From: Bacteroidales bacterium GP2
GTDB lineage: Bacteria > Bacteroidota > Bacteroidia > Bacteroidales > Muribaculaceae
NCBI GenBank assembly: GCA_001701115.1
Contig: DAAJ01000077.1
Span: 1-24,792, forward strand
Length of the DNA: 24,792 nucleotides
Direction of reading: 5' to 3'
Shown here: in pieces, positions 1-8,789 of the stretch
How the letters are laid out: every line of letters begins with the position of its first letter
How positions within the stretch are numbered: position 1 is the stretch's first letter
Made by a program: the position numbers and the translations under genes
Notes under the pieces: model-generated
Database searches by the model: none
What the model was told of the DNA's origin: nothing
What the model saw: the letters and a program-made list of their open reading frames with translations, nothing else

Positions 1-618
1 TGGTGCTTCTGGACCAAGATTAAAGAGAAGGTCGAGGATACTGAGGTTGGGAATGAAGCCGAGGCGTGATGCCCTGACCTGATAATATGGCGGGACAGGT
101 GCAAGCGTGTTGAAATCGGCACGACGCAAATCAACAATATTTTCCGGCAACTCCTTATTATATATATGGTGTACTTCAGTATTGATGCCGAGAAGACGGC
201 GGATTGTTGCGTCTATCGCTGCATCATAATCGGTTATACTCTGCCCGCAAACTTCATGGCGGAAGAAGGGCAGGAAATCATCTACATAAAATTCAAAGAA
301 AGGTGTGCGCCCGTATGCTGATTCAAGTGCGGTAAGATGAATATTCCACCATGCACCATGAGTTGAAACGGTAGCCTCGTTCCATGTAGCAGATGAAGTT
401 GATTGCGGTTTTGCCACAGGCACTGTAAGCTCAAGCACTCCCCGGGTATCAGCAACAGCAGTACGGTGGGTTGACTTGAATCGCTTGTCATACCTCATGC
501 CGTCATGGATAATGACGCGTGGATATGATGCGAGGACTGCATAATAAGCACAACTGCCGCAGTACTGCGGAGACAATACTGCGGTTGAGTCGTGGTGTAT
601 TATAAGCGGGGAGGGCAT
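1..618 (-). CDS. WbqC family protein, 3' end cut off by the window edge
   Basis: The frame opens with ATG at 618-616 and stays open for 206 codons to the left edge, so the C-terminus is missing. The translation begins MPSPLIIHHDSTAVLSPQYC and carries the family hallmarks YCGSCAYYA (residues about 19-27), RYDKRFKSTHR, ADTRGVLELTVPV, a Trp-rich HGAWWN segment and ESAYGRTPFFEFY, followed by DDFLPFF. These are strongly reminiscent of WbqC-like proteins. Some members sit in polysaccharide or O-antigen clusters, but their biochemical activity is not firmly known, so I give no reaction. It starts 6 bases after the lepB stop and should be the third gene of a dapB-lepB-wbqC operon. The shorter open frame at 282-491 on the same strand is a different frame and is not a gene. 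Confidence 0.87.
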   Translation of the reverse strand, partial: MPSPLIIHHDSTAVLSPQYCGSCAYYAVLASYPRVIIHDGMRYDKRFKSTHRTAVADTRGVLELTVPVAKPQSTSSATWNEATVSTHGAWWNIHLTALESAYGRTPFFEFYVDDFLPFFRHEVCGQSITDYDAAIDATIRRLLGINTEVHHIYNKELPENIVDLRRADFNTLAPVPPYYQVRASRLGFIPNLSILDLLFNLGPEAP

Positions 619-624
619 TATGGC

Positions 625-2106
625 TTAAAAGCCGGAATTAGCGTTTTTAAGTATCCTGTTCCATCGGATTCCTCCGTTGAAAAGGGTCTTATCCTTGTCA
701 AAAGAAATAAGCACACGCATCGGTTTGCCTACAATGTGGTCTTCCGGCACAAATCCCCAGTAACGCGAGTCAAGGGAATTGTCGCGATTGTCACCCATCA
801 TAAAATAGTAGTCCATCGCAAAAGTGTAATCTTTAGCCGGCTTTCCGTCGATATAAACAATACCGTCGCTTCCGAGATATGCATCCGGATGCCCTTCATA
901 ATTTCGGATAACGCGGTTGTAAATGAGCCAGTTCTGCTCATCTAACTGAATGGTAGCTCCTTTTTTGGGAATCCACAAATCTCCGTAGTCAGCACGTGTC
1001 CACCCTGTAGACACAATATCGGGGAACAGGAATTCATCACTGCCTACAGGTGCTTTTGCTATAGCGAGTGTGCTTGGGTCACTCTTTATTTTATTGACCA
1101 TCTCCTGTGTGAGAGGAGCTGAGTAAATAGGATAGTTGCCGTTGGTATCAAAATTATTTTCCTGCAGGAAATAATAGTCGCTTGACTGTGCGTCGGCTAT
1201 GCGCCTGTCATCCTGCGCAATTCCGTACTCCTCCCATTTCTGGTCCAAGAGGGGATATTTGCTCTGGAACCAGTAGGTAAACTGTACGTTTTCAGGCTGG
1301 GGGAGAGGTTTGCCGTCAATATATATGACTCCGTCGCGTATTGAAATAGTTTCTCCGGGAAGTCCAACCGCACGCTTAACATAATTGTCACGTCGATCCA
1401 CCGGACGATACATGACTTCTCCTATTTCACTTTTGTAAGCTTTCAATCCATCCCTGCCAAGCACTTTGAGGAGGGTGTAATAATCCGCTCCGGCAAACCG
1501 GCTTTGTGTTCCCGGCTCAAGCAGCTTCGGCAGGACGCTGTCTCCGGCAGGGAAGTTGAACACTACAATGTCACCTCTCTCAACCTTTCCAAATCCCTTA
1601 AGGCGCTTGTAGCTCCACTGCGGGTTTTCAAGGTAGCTTTTGGTATTGATAATTGGGAGAGTATTCTGCACAAGGGGAAAATGCACCGGAGTCATCGGCA
1701 CTCGTGGACCGTATGCCATTTTATTAACCCACAGGTAGTCACCCACAAGCAGCGTTTTTTCGAGGGAAGAACTGGGAATCTGGTAGTTCTGTCCAATAAA
1801 AGCGAAAACGAAATATACGAGCACAAGCGCGTAGACAATAGCGTCTACCCAGCTCATAACTGCGCGTACTGCCTTGTTTTTGCTATTCTTCCACCATGTG
1901 AATGGAATATAACCTGTAATGTAGATGTCAAATAGGAGGATGATGAAAATAGCAACCCACCAGCTTCCAAGCCATGCCACCCATGCAAGGAACAGGGCGG
2001 CAACTATGCCGAAGCGAATCCAACGTGTGGTTTTAGTGGCGGCAACACGTTGCTTGAAATCCTCAGCAAATGATTTTTTTTCGGGTTTTGCGGGAGAATC
2101 GCTCAT
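625..2106 (-). CDS. lepB: signal peptidase I
   Basis: Type I signal peptidase (family S26), which removes signal peptides from exported preproteins at the outer face of the inner membrane. Hydrophobic segments lie near residues 30-68 and 84-105. They are followed by box B, IPSSSLEKTL, whose Ser114 is the predicted nucleophile; Leu replaces the usual Met, as in other Bacteroidetes enzymes as I remember them. Box D is NYVKRAVGLPG with Lys244 as general base, and box E is GDNRDNS at 438-444. At 493 residues it is much longer than E. coli LepB (about 324); the extra length lies between box B and box D (about 123-238) and between boxes D and E (about 260-430). Its ATG overlaps the dapB stop by four bases (ATGA), which suggests translational coupling, and wbqC follows after 6 bases. 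Confidence 0.96.
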   Translation of the reverse strand: MSDSPAKPEKKSFAEDFKQRVAATKTTRWIRFGIVAALFLAWVAWLGSWWVAIFIILLFDIYITGYIPFTWWKNSKNKAVRAVMSWVDAIVYALVLVYFVFAFIGQNYQIPSSSLEKTLLVGDYLWVNKMAYGPRVPMTPVHFPLVQNTLPIINTKSYLENPQWSYKRLKGFGKVERGDIVVFNFPAGDSVLPKLLEPGTQSRFAGADYYTLLKVLGRDGLKAYKSEIGEVMYRPVDRRDNYVKRAVGLPGETISIRDGVIYIDGKPLPQPENVQFTYWFQSKYPLLDQKWEEYGIAQDDRRIADAQSSDYYFLQENNFDTNGNYPIYSAPLTQEMVNKIKSDPSTLAIAKAPVGSDEFLFPDIVSTGWTRADYGDLWIPKKGATIQLDEQNWLIYNRVIRNYEGHPDAYLGSDGIVYIDGKPAKDYTFAMDYYFMMGDNRDNSLDSRYWGFVPEDHIVGKPMRVLISFDKDKTLFNGGIRWNRILKNANSGF

Positions 2107-2867
2107 TTTTTGTCAGTGTTAAGAATATCGAGAAGCGCTGAATTGCTGATAAAAGAGTGCATGAGATTGTCCATAGTCAGGAATCCCTCTTTATCTTTAA
2201 TCCATTCGGCAGCAACTACCGCTCCAAGCGCAAATCCCTCACGGCTCTTTGCACGGTGCTCAATGGTGATTGTGTCCACAGGGGAATCCCAACTGATAAT
2301 ATGTGTTCCGGGCACCTCGCCTTCACGCTTGTGGTTTATTAGTATTTTGTCAGCAGGTGAATCTTGCTCTTCGGTCCAACCGGTTAATGCGGAATCAGAA
2401 TCGATGATGCCTTCAGCAAGCGAAATTGCTGTACCGCTCGGATGATCGAGTTTGTGTATGTGGTGGATTTCAGTCATTTCCGGTGTGTATTGCGGGAATC
2501 CAGCCATTATTGTTGCGAGGTAGCGGTTGAGTGCAAAGAAAATATTTACACCAAGGCTATAGTTGGAGCTCCAGAAGAATGTGCGCCCGTCTTTGTCGCA
2601 TATTTCTTTTATTTCGCCAAGGTGGTCTGCCCATGCAGTTGTGCCGGACACAACTTTTACTCCTCTTGAAAGTGCCTTGCGGCAATTATCAAAAGCGGTT
2701 GATGGTGTTGTGAACTCTATGGCAACATCAGCGCTTGCAAATTCCGGCGAATCAATATCACCGGTGTTGTTTACGTCGATAATTGACACAATCTCATGTC
2801 CGCGCTCCCTGGCGATGCGTTCAATCACATGACCCATCTTGCCGTAGCCTATAATAGCAATCTTCAT
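2103..2867 (-). CDS. dapB: 4-hydroxy-tetrahydrodipicolinate reductase
   Basis: Reduces hydroxy-tetrahydrodipicolinate with NAD(P)H in the cytoplasmic diaminopimelate/lysine pathway, which supplies peptidoglycan cross-linking residues. The N-terminal Rossmann loop is GYGKMGH (residues 7-13). The catalytic/substrate motif HHIHKLDHPSGTA begins at His135 (proposed acid/base) with Lys139 and ends in the substrate-binding PSGTA loop. The length of 254 residues is normal or slightly short for the family (E. coli is 273). It is the first gene of the dapB-lepB-wbqC unit, with a TAnnTTTG promoter octamer 25 bases upstream and an ATGA overlap into lepB. It sits 55 bases beyond the LD-carboxypeptidase gene, so precursor synthesis and recycling of peptidoglycan peptides are neighbours here. 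Confidence 0.95.
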   Translation of the reverse strand: MKIAIIGYGKMGHVIERIARERGHEIVSIIDVNNTGDIDSPEFASADVAIEFTTPSTAFDNCRKALSRGVKVVSGTTAWADHLGEIKEICDKDGRTFFWSSNYSLGVNIFFALNRYLATIMAGFPQYTPEMTEIHHIHKLDHPSGTAISLAEGIIDSDSALTGWTEEQDSPADKILINHKREGEVPGTHIISWDSPVDTITIEHRAKSREGFALGAVVAAEWIKDKEGFLTMDNLMHSFISNSALLDILNTDKK

Positions 2868-2892
2868 AATCGTTAAAACTATAATATCAAGG

Positions 2893-2900
2893 CAAAGTTA
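2893..2900 (-). promoter_or_regulatory. -7 promoter box for dapB-lepB-wbqC
   Basis: The minus strand reads TAACTTTG, an exact match to the Bacteroidetes primary-sigma -7 consensus TAnnTTTG, 25 bases before the dapB ATG. No convincing TTTG -33 box is seen at the expected spacing, so the assignment rests on the octamer and its position. Confidence 0.6.
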
Positions 2901-2922
2901 CTAATATTTCAGGTATGTGGCA

Positions 2923-3828
2923 CTATTTCTGGGAAATGACGGTGCCGGTCGCACTAACAGTGAGTGTAACAGGAGCGCCTTCAACCAGCGGGAGGTTGTG
3001 GTCAACATGCCCCACAGGCACTCCGAAAGCAACCGGGTACTTATATCCTTTCACCATTTCAGCAATCATGTTTTCCATGCTCCTGCCATCGACATCCTTG
3101 CTGTACTCGGTGAACTCTCCAACAATCAAACCTCCGAGTGATGCAAGCACTCCGCTGAGTTTCAATTGATAGAGTATTCTTTCTGTTTTATATATAGGTT
3201 CTGAAATGTCCTCGATAAATACAATTGCTCCCGGGCGGAAAATGTCAAATGGCGTGGAAATCAGGTCGGCAAGCACGGCAAGATTTCCACCGATAAGGTT
3301 TCCTTTCGCAATTCCGAAACGATTTAGAGGATTAGGAGCTATCTTGTAAACGGGCATATTGCCTTTGAGGATATTGAATAGAGACACCGAATCAGTGTCC
3401 TTGCCGCTAAATGTAGCTATATGCTTAGCCATAGGCGCATGTATGCTTGCTATGCCGTGGCGGTTCATCAAAGCATGTAGAGCGGATATGTCGCTATAGC
3501 CAATAATCCATTTTGGATTATTTCGCAGAGGCAGCTTATCCAGCTTATCGAGCAGATGCACTGCACCGTAGCCTCCACGGCTACAGAATATAGCCTTGAC
3601 AGCAGGGTCGAGAAGGGCTTGCGAGAGGTCGGTATAGCGTTCATCGGAAGTGCCGCTGAATGTGCGCCATTTACCCAGTGCATGCGGAGCTATTTTTACA
3701 TTCCATCCCTGCTGCTTCAGCACTTTCACGGCATCTGTAACATACTGGCTTTTGATAGTTCCCGCAGGGGAAACAAACACTACGGTGTCGCCCGGCTTCA
3801 GGGGTGCCGGAATTATAAGGTTGTTCAT
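2923..3828 (-). CDS. muramoyltetrapeptide LD-carboxypeptidase (peptidase S66)
   Basis: Serine LD-carboxypeptidase of the LdcA/S66 family, which trims the terminal D-Ala from muropeptide tetrapeptides during peptidoglycan recycling. The family Ser-Glu-His triad is visible: Ser112 in IIGYSDISAL (nucleophile elbow), Glu206 in VFIEDISEPIYKTER, and His274 in PVGHVDHNLP. The N-terminal LKPGDTVVFVSPAG strand and the SRGGYGA turn are also typical. At 301 residues it has normal length. No signal peptide is visible, which fits a cytoplasmic recycling enzyme. It is the last gene of the long operon, 6 bases after the radical SAM gene. Substrate specificity within S66 (microcin-resistance MccF types versus LdcA types) is inferred from length and motifs only. 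Confidence 0.88.
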   Translation of the reverse strand: MNNLIIPAPLKPGDTVVFVSPAGTIKSQYVTDAVKVLKQQGWNVKIAPHALGKWRTFSGTSDERYTDLSQALLDPAVKAIFCSRGGYGAVHLLDKLDKLPLRNNPKWIIGYSDISALHALMNRHGIASIHAPMAKHIATFSGKDTDSVSLFNILKGNMPVYKIAPNPLNRFGIAKGNLIGGNLAVLADLISTPFDIFRPGAIVFIEDISEPIYKTERILYQLKLSGVLASLGGLIVGEFTEYSKDVDGRSMENMIAEMVKGYKYPVAFGVPVGHVDHNLPLVEGAPVTLTVSATGTVISQK

Positions 3829-3834
3829 GTGTTG

Positions 3835-4611
3835 TCAGCTTACTTGTACTTTTATTCCTTCCTGCCGGATGCGGTCGGCAATTTGATTGAGTTCATCCTT
3901 TTCTACTTTTACCAACGCTTGCTCCGGAGTCTTGCGGTCAATGGAGTAGAGCATCACTTCGGCTGGATTTATTTTCTTGTATGCTTCAATCAGGGCGTCA
4001 ATCTCTTCGGGCAAGGTGTTATCAACAGTCTGTCCATTGTGCGAGCCACGCAAAATCATTGTCTGCACAATGCAGTCTTTTCCAAACCCTGCAATCTGCG
4101 AAATCACTTTTTCCGATGTGAAATCCTTTGAGTTCGGTCGGTCAATCAAGCGCATAGTGGATGTTATTGCCGAGTCGAGCTTAAGGATATTGTTGTCAAC
4201 TTTTCTCAATGCTGCGCACACCTTTTCATCGCCAAGGCGAGTTGAGTTGGAAAGCACGCTGATTTTGACATCAGGAAAATATTTGTCGCGCAGCGCAATA
4301 GTGTCATCAATTATTCCTGCAAAATCGGGATGCAAAGTGGGTTCTCCATTGCCAGAAAAGGTAATAACATCAAGATTCACTCCTGCCGCAGCCATTGAGC
4401 TGAGTTTATTTTCAAGCATGACGCGCACTTTCTCCCTATCCGGCAATCCTGTAGTGCCGGTTCCCTGGGCATTGAACCCAGCCTCGCAGTAGAGGCAGTC
4501 AAATGAGCATACTTTGCCGTCATCCGGCGACAGGTTGACTCCGAGCGAAGTGCCAAGCCTTCTGCTGTGTATGGGTCCGAATATTGTTGAATGGAAAAGA
4601 ACTGTCTGCAT
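3835..4611 (-). CDS. radical SAM protein, COG0731-like
   Basis: Radical SAM enzyme with the cluster motif CSFDCLYC (Cys35, Cys39, Cys42), which binds a [4Fe-4S] cluster through CxxxCxxC and cleaves S-adenosylmethionine. The preceding FGPIHSRRLGTSLGVNLSP segment and the SAM-binding SGNGEPTLHP loop (86-95) place it in the same broad family as the tRNA-wyosine-type proteins of COG0731. Bacterial members of that group have no established substrate that I know of, so I do not assign one. At 258 residues it is a bare core: I see no second cysteine cluster of SPASM type. Its ATG shares one base with the stop of the glycosyltransferase gene (TGATG), so the two are probably translationally coupled. 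Confidence 0.82.
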   Translation of the reverse strand: MQTVLFHSTIFGPIHSRRLGTSLGVNLSPDDGKVCSFDCLYCEAGFNAQGTGTTGLPDREKVRVMLENKLSSMAAAGVNLDVITFSGNGEPTLHPDFAGIIDDTIALRDKYFPDVKISVLSNSTRLGDEKVCAALRKVDNNILKLDSAITSTMRLIDRPNSKDFTSEKVISQIAGFGKDCIVQTMILRGSHNGQTVDNTLPEEIDALIEAYKKINPAEVMLYSIDRKTPEQALVKVEKDELNQIADRIRQEGIKVQVS

Positions 4612-5855
4612 CAGTTGGTAATTTCTTTAAAAAGTTGAATGTATTTTTTAGCTACCTCATTTGCTGAAAAACGTTCCCTGACACTTTCGTGGAGCGCGTT
4701 CCGGTCAACTTTCTCTTCAAGTGCCCACCTTATTCCTGCCGCGACATCAACCGCATCGCGATACTTTGCAATGTAGCCGTCCTTGAGGTGAGTGACAATG
4801 TCTTTCTGACCTCCGAAACCGAAAGTAACCGGGAGGCATCCTGCCGCCTGTCCTTCTATGAGTGTGCCGGGAAGGGTTTCGTACAGCGAGGTGGAGAGCA
4901 CTACCTTAGAACAAGCATACAGAGCCCTGACAGTTTCCGGATCATTAATTCGTCCTACCCATGAGTGCGGGAAACGCAATTTGTCAAGCGCAGCCGGATT
5001 TCTCATTGAGCCGAAGAACACCGCAGTGCATTTATTTGCAATCACAGGATAGTTGTCGAATAAGAGATTAAGGGCTTCAATTGCGTAGTCAATGCCTTTG
5101 ATTGGGTCATCAAGGCGTGCCGCTCCCATTAAAATGAGCTTACGGGTGTAGTCAATATTAAGCAGCGGGTAATCGCCATTGATTGCAGTGTGGAAAGTAT
5201 CAACCGGAAATGCATTTGGAATAACGCGGACATTCCTGCCAGAGAGGAGTGAGCTTTCCGCACATTTATCGGCAAGCCATCGGCTTACTGCAACAAAGTT
5301 GAGAGGCACCTTGTCGTAAATGCCCAATTTTTTCTTCCATACCTTGTGGGAAAGGTCATTAAGCTTGTCGCTGTCAAGAAGTGGGCAGCATCCACATTCC
5401 TTAGTGTATCTTGTACATTCGTATGCATGGTGGCATATTCCGGTGCAGTTCCACATATCATGCATTGTCCACACAATAGGCTTGTTGATTTTGTGGAGCG
5501 ATTCAACACCTTTAAGCGACATGAGCCCCTGGTTAATCCAGTTCAGACACACCACATCAGCTTCCCTTACCCAGGGGTGCCTGTGAAGGGGATACCCTGT
5601 GTTTGCAATTGATACCTTGAAAAGGTTGTCGCGGTTGAATCCGTTTGCCGCAAAAATCCTTGCTCTCTCCGCCATGAAGTTAACACCCCTCATAAAACGG
5701 GTTCCGACAACGGTGACCTCCTTGTCCTCGCTAATCTTGGTGTAGACAATCATGCGTGCGTCCACACCCTGATGGCGTAGTGCATGCATCAATCTGTATG
5801 TTACGATAGAAGCTCCTCCGAGCAAATCGCTGTTGCAGACCAGTGCTACTTTCAT
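4611..5855 (-). CDS. glycosyltransferase, GT4-like, with a cysteine-rich insert
   Basis: GT-B fold retaining glycosyltransferase of the GT4 type. The N-terminal domain opens with MKVALVCNSDLLGGASIVTY, the loop that usually contacts the acceptor. The C-terminal nucleotide-sugar domain has the Ex7E pair Glu326/Glu334 in YETLPGTLIEGQAAG. Between residues 132 and 160, after HDMW, lies a cysteine cluster (C137, C141, C147, C154, C156, C157). This resembles the HDMW...C...C..CP stretch found in some capsule or colanic-acid transferases. No signal peptide or membrane span is evident, so it probably acts at the cytoplasmic face. Its genes next door (flippase, DUF389) suggest a role in building a surface glycan; donor and acceptor cannot be told from sequence. 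It starts 11 bases after the DUF389 gene. Confidence 0.88.
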   Translation of the reverse strand: MKVALVCNSDLLGGASIVTYRLMHALRHQGVDARMIVYTKISEDKEVTVVGTRFMRGVNFMAERARIFAANGFNRDNLFKVSIANTGYPLHRHPWVREADVVCLNWINQGLMSLKGVESLHKINKPIVWTMHDMWNCTGICHHAYECTRYTKECGCCPLLDSDKLNDLSHKVWKKKLGIYDKVPLNFVAVSRWLADKCAESSLLSGRNVRVIPNAFPVDTFHTAINGDYPLLNIDYTRKLILMGAARLDDPIKGIDYAIEALNLLFDNYPVIANKCTAVFFGSMRNPAALDKLRFPHSWVGRINDPETVRALYACSKVVLSTSLYETLPGTLIEGQAAGCLPVTFGFGGQKDIVTHLKDGYIAKYRDAVDVAAGIRWALEEKVDRNALHESVRERFSANEVAKKYIQLFKEITN

Positions 5856-5866
5856 ATATAGTGGGA

Positions 5867-7252
5867 TTATTTTTGTTCCTTTACATTGTCAATGATTGCA
5901 GGGCTAACCTCTACAATGTTGATTTTCTTAATGCCAAGCCTTGCCTGCAGGTATTGGCGGAATTTGTCGGTCTGTGCTGTATTCATGCGTTCAGAGAATG
6001 ACACCAACGCGACATTTATAGTGTCCAGCCTGTTTTCTGCAATTCCGGCAAAAACAGGTGAAGCGAGTGCAATGTCCTCAACCTGCGGGAAAAGCACTTT
6101 CAATTCAGGGGAAATTTTTAGCGCAACAGCGCGTGAGTCTTCCTGCTGCCGAATAGTTGATCGGAGCGAGTCTATTTCAGACTGCTGCCGGGTTATGGTG
6201 CTCTGTGCAAGCTGGTAAATGTCGCTTGCGGATGAGGTCATTGCAGAACCGGTATTTACGGCATCACCCTGCACTATCACAAGTTTGGTGCCTGCAAGGT
6301 GGTAAAATCCAAGGCGTGAGCTGAGTGCGTTGTTCAGCGAATCGGCTGGAAGCACTTTGCCCATCAGCGCAATCCTGATGTATCGCTCTCCGTCCTCAAT
6401 GTAGGCATCTTTACTAAGAACCTGGGTTGCAGGGAAATTACATTCCTTTGTAACGAAGGTGTTGGCGTTCATTATAAATTTGTTGTCCTGCAACATATTA
6501 TAAGTCAACCATATACTGGGGAGCATGGTAAGGATTGTGACGATATATACGATTTTGCGGACTTTCCGCGCCCGTGAAGTGTCTGCCGCAGGCACGTTTT
6601 TGTACTTGAAGAGCTTAACGCCTATGAATGTGGCGAATGCGATATATATAGAATTTATAAGGAAGAGGTAGAATGCTCCGAAGAAATAGTTGAGCTGCCA
6701 AGTAGCTATTCCATAGCCGGCAGTGCACAGCGGCGGCATGAGTGCGGTAGCAATAGCTACTCCCGGAATAACGTTGCCCTTGTTTTTGCTTCCAAGCCCG
6801 ATAATTCCTGCACCTCCTCCGAAAAATCCGATAAGTACGTCATAAATAGTGGGGGATGTACGGGCAAGCAGTTCGCTATGCCCTTCATTCACTGGTGAGA
6901 TAAGGAAATATATAGTTGATGCAAGCACGCTGAATCCTGCCGCCATAATAAGGTTACGCAAGCATCTTCTTATGAGCGCATAGTCATGCACTCCGACTCC
7001 AAGCCCGAGCCCGATTATAGGTCCCATAAGCGGTGAGATGAGCATTGCACCGATAATCACTGCAGTGGAGTTTGTGTTCAATCCAAGCGATGCAATAAGA
7101 ATTGCTACAATGAGGATGAGAATATTTGTGCCTCGGAATGAAACTCCGTCACGTATTCCTTTCTCCGCCTCCTCCTGCGGTATAAGGTCAGGAGTCAGAG
7201 TGAAGTAACTGATGAAGAAATTTGAAAGTCTGGATGTGAAATTGGAGTTCAT
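5867..7252 (-). CDS. DUF389 (TIGR00341-type) membrane protein
   Basis: Integral membrane protein with the two DUF389 signatures: GAMLISPLMGPI at 68-79 and PGVAIATALMPPLCTAGYG at 163-181. Several hydrophobic segments run from about residue 43 to 213, and another lies at about 234-252. A soluble C-terminal part follows (about 255-461). It includes a likely short coiled coil at 344-374 (SDIYQLAQ...RQQEDSR) and ends in an alpha/beta segment that could be an oligomerisation domain. The function of DUF389 proteins is not established. Its ATG overlaps the flippase stop by four bases (ATGA), which implies coupled expression with polysaccharide export, but that is context and not proof of function. 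Confidence 0.87.
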   Translation of the reverse strand: MNSNFTSRLSNFFISYFTLTPDLIPQEEAEKGIRDGVSFRGTNILILIVAILIASLGLNTNSTAVIIGAMLISPLMGPIIGLGLGVGVHDYALIRRCLRNLIMAAGFSVLASTIYFLISPVNEGHSELLARTSPTIYDVLIGFFGGGAGIIGLGSKNKGNVIPGVAIATALMPPLCTAGYGIATWQLNYFFGAFYLFLINSIYIAFATFIGVKLFKYKNVPAADTSRARKVRKIVYIVTILTMLPSIWLTYNMLQDNKFIMNANTFVTKECNFPATQVLSKDAYIEDGERYIRIALMGKVLPADSLNNALSSRLGFYHLAGTKLVIVQGDAVNTGSAMTSSASDIYQLAQSTITRQQSEIDSLRSTIRQQEDSRAVALKISPELKVLFPQVEDIALASPVFAGIAENRLDTINVALVSFSERMNTAQTDKFRQYLQARLGIKKINIVEVSPAIIDNVKEQK

Positions 7253-8754
7253 ATCTGGCGGGAGTTATGTTTTGACACAGGGATAAGCTGCTTAATGGTG
7301 AGATGCTCACGGCGCAACACGAACACAATGAACAGTATCAGGAGGAGTGTGCGGAAAGGAATGTTAATCCATTGCCAAGTGGTTGTTGCCGCAACCGCAA
7401 TACCGTAAAAGGCGAGCGCAGTGAAGAAATATATGAGGATAGACTTTATATCGTAGCCAATCGGGTGCTTGGCTTTGCCTATAAAGTAGGATAGCACCAT
7501 CATTGTGCCATAGCAGGCAAGCGCCGCCCATGCGCACCCCATATACCCGATTCGAGGAACGAGCAGCACGTTCAGCAGCAGAGTAACAACAAAACCGATG
7601 AGGGAGAACCATGTACCCCAAATGGTTTTGTCGGTGAGCTTGTACCATAGCGAGAGGTTGAAGAATACCCCGAAGAAAAATTCAGCAAGCATCAGCACCG
7701 GCACCACTTTCAGACCGCTGAAATAGGCGGGTGAGATAAAATAGCGGATAAAATCGAGGTAGTACATTACTCCGAGGAAAATCACCATTGCGAAAATCAC
7801 GAAATACTTCATGGCATCACAGAATGAACGGTTGCAATCAGCTCCGGCATTTTTATTCTGTGAGAAAATGAAAGGTTCGTAGGCAAACCGAAATGCCTGA
7901 ATGAACATGACCATAACAATGGCTATCTTATAGTTGGCACCATATATGCCGAGCTGTGCCATTGCATCTGCCTTGTCCGGCAGAATCCACGGCAGAAGAA
8001 TCTGCCCAAGTGTCTGGTTCATCACTCCGGCAATACCGAGAATGAGAAGGGGGAAAGAGTACGCAAGCATTTCACGCCACAAGGCGCCGTTCCATTTCCA
8101 TTTGAAGTGGGTGAAGTCCGGAATAAGCAGTAGAAATACCACAATGGAACTTATGAAATTTGCGAGGAAAATGTAGCCAATTCCAAATGCGGGATCATAG
8201 AACCACTCGATGATGCCGGGCGCCTGCTCCCAAAGCCAGGGACAAAGAAGGATAAAGAAGAGGTTGAACCCGATATTAAGCGCAATGCCTATCAGCTTAA
8301 GAGCAGCGAAACGGTAAGGACGCCTTTTATACCGGAGGTATGAGAACGGCAGGCATGTGAAGGCATCCACAGCAACGGTGACAGCCATAAGTAGGGTGTA
8401 CTCCGGATGGTCAGCACATTCCATTGCGTAGCTTACCGGAGTGAGGAATAGTATGACAAGCACCAGAAAAATAGTGGAAGACACGGCAATGGAGGTCATT
8501 GCCGTGGAATAGACTTCCATCGGGTCATTGTAGCGCTCATGGTTGGCAAACCTGAAGAATCCGGTTTCCATGCCGTAAGTGAGTATAATCAGTGCTACTG
8601 CCACAATGGTGTAAACGTATGTCACCACTCCGTACTCGGAGGATATGAACATATTTGTGTACAGCGGCACAAGCAGCCAGTTCAGAAATCTGCCGATGAT
8701 GCTGCTGAGCCCATAAACGGCTGTGTCCTTTGCGAGGCTTTTGACAGATGCCAT
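7249..8754 (-). CDS. polysaccharide biosynthesis flippase (Wzx/MATE-like, MOP superfamily)
   Basis: A 501-residue polytopic membrane protein with roughly 12-14 hydrophobic segments spread over the whole length. It has the opening typical of O-antigen/teichoic-acid flippases: DTAVYGLSSIIGRFLNWLLV then PLYTNMFISSEYGVVTYVYT. Members of this family turn undecaprenyl-linked oligosaccharides across the inner membrane. In the Bacteroidales genomes I remember, a protein of this type often follows ruvB, as it does here 35 bases downstream. It overlaps the DUF389 gene and is two genes away from a GT4 transferase. No O-antigen polymerase or larger glycan locus is present, so its lipid-linked substrate is unknown. 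Confidence 0.88.
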   Translation of the reverse strand: MASVKSLAKDTAVYGLSSIIGRFLNWLLVPLYTNMFISSEYGVVTYVYTIVAVALIILTYGMETGFFRFANHERYNDPMEVYSTAMTSIAVSSTIFLVLVILFLTPVSYAMECADHPEYTLLMAVTVAVDAFTCLPFSYLRYKRRPYRFAALKLIGIALNIGFNLFFILLCPWLWEQAPGIIEWFYDPAFGIGYIFLANFISSIVVFLLLIPDFTHFKWKWNGALWREMLAYSFPLLILGIAGVMNQTLGQILLPWILPDKADAMAQLGIYGANYKIAIVMVMFIQAFRFAYEPFIFSQNKNAGADCNRSFCDAMKYFVIFAMVIFLGVMYYLDFIRYFISPAYFSGLKVVPVLMLAEFFFGVFFNLSLWYKLTDKTIWGTWFSLIGFVVTLLLNVLLVPRIGYMGCAWAALACYGTMMVLSYFIGKAKHPIGYDIKSILIYFFTALAFYGIAVAATTTWQWINIPFRTLLLILFIVFVLRREHLTIKQLIPVSKHNSRQI

Positions 8755-8789
8755 GCGTATTTATCTGGTTTCTTTAGTCAATACGTTTG

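Noticed and set aside
282..491. Open frame of 69 codons on the minus strand
   Set aside because: It overlaps the WbqC-like frame, which has clear family motifs and runs to the window edge; this is an out-of-frame shadow.
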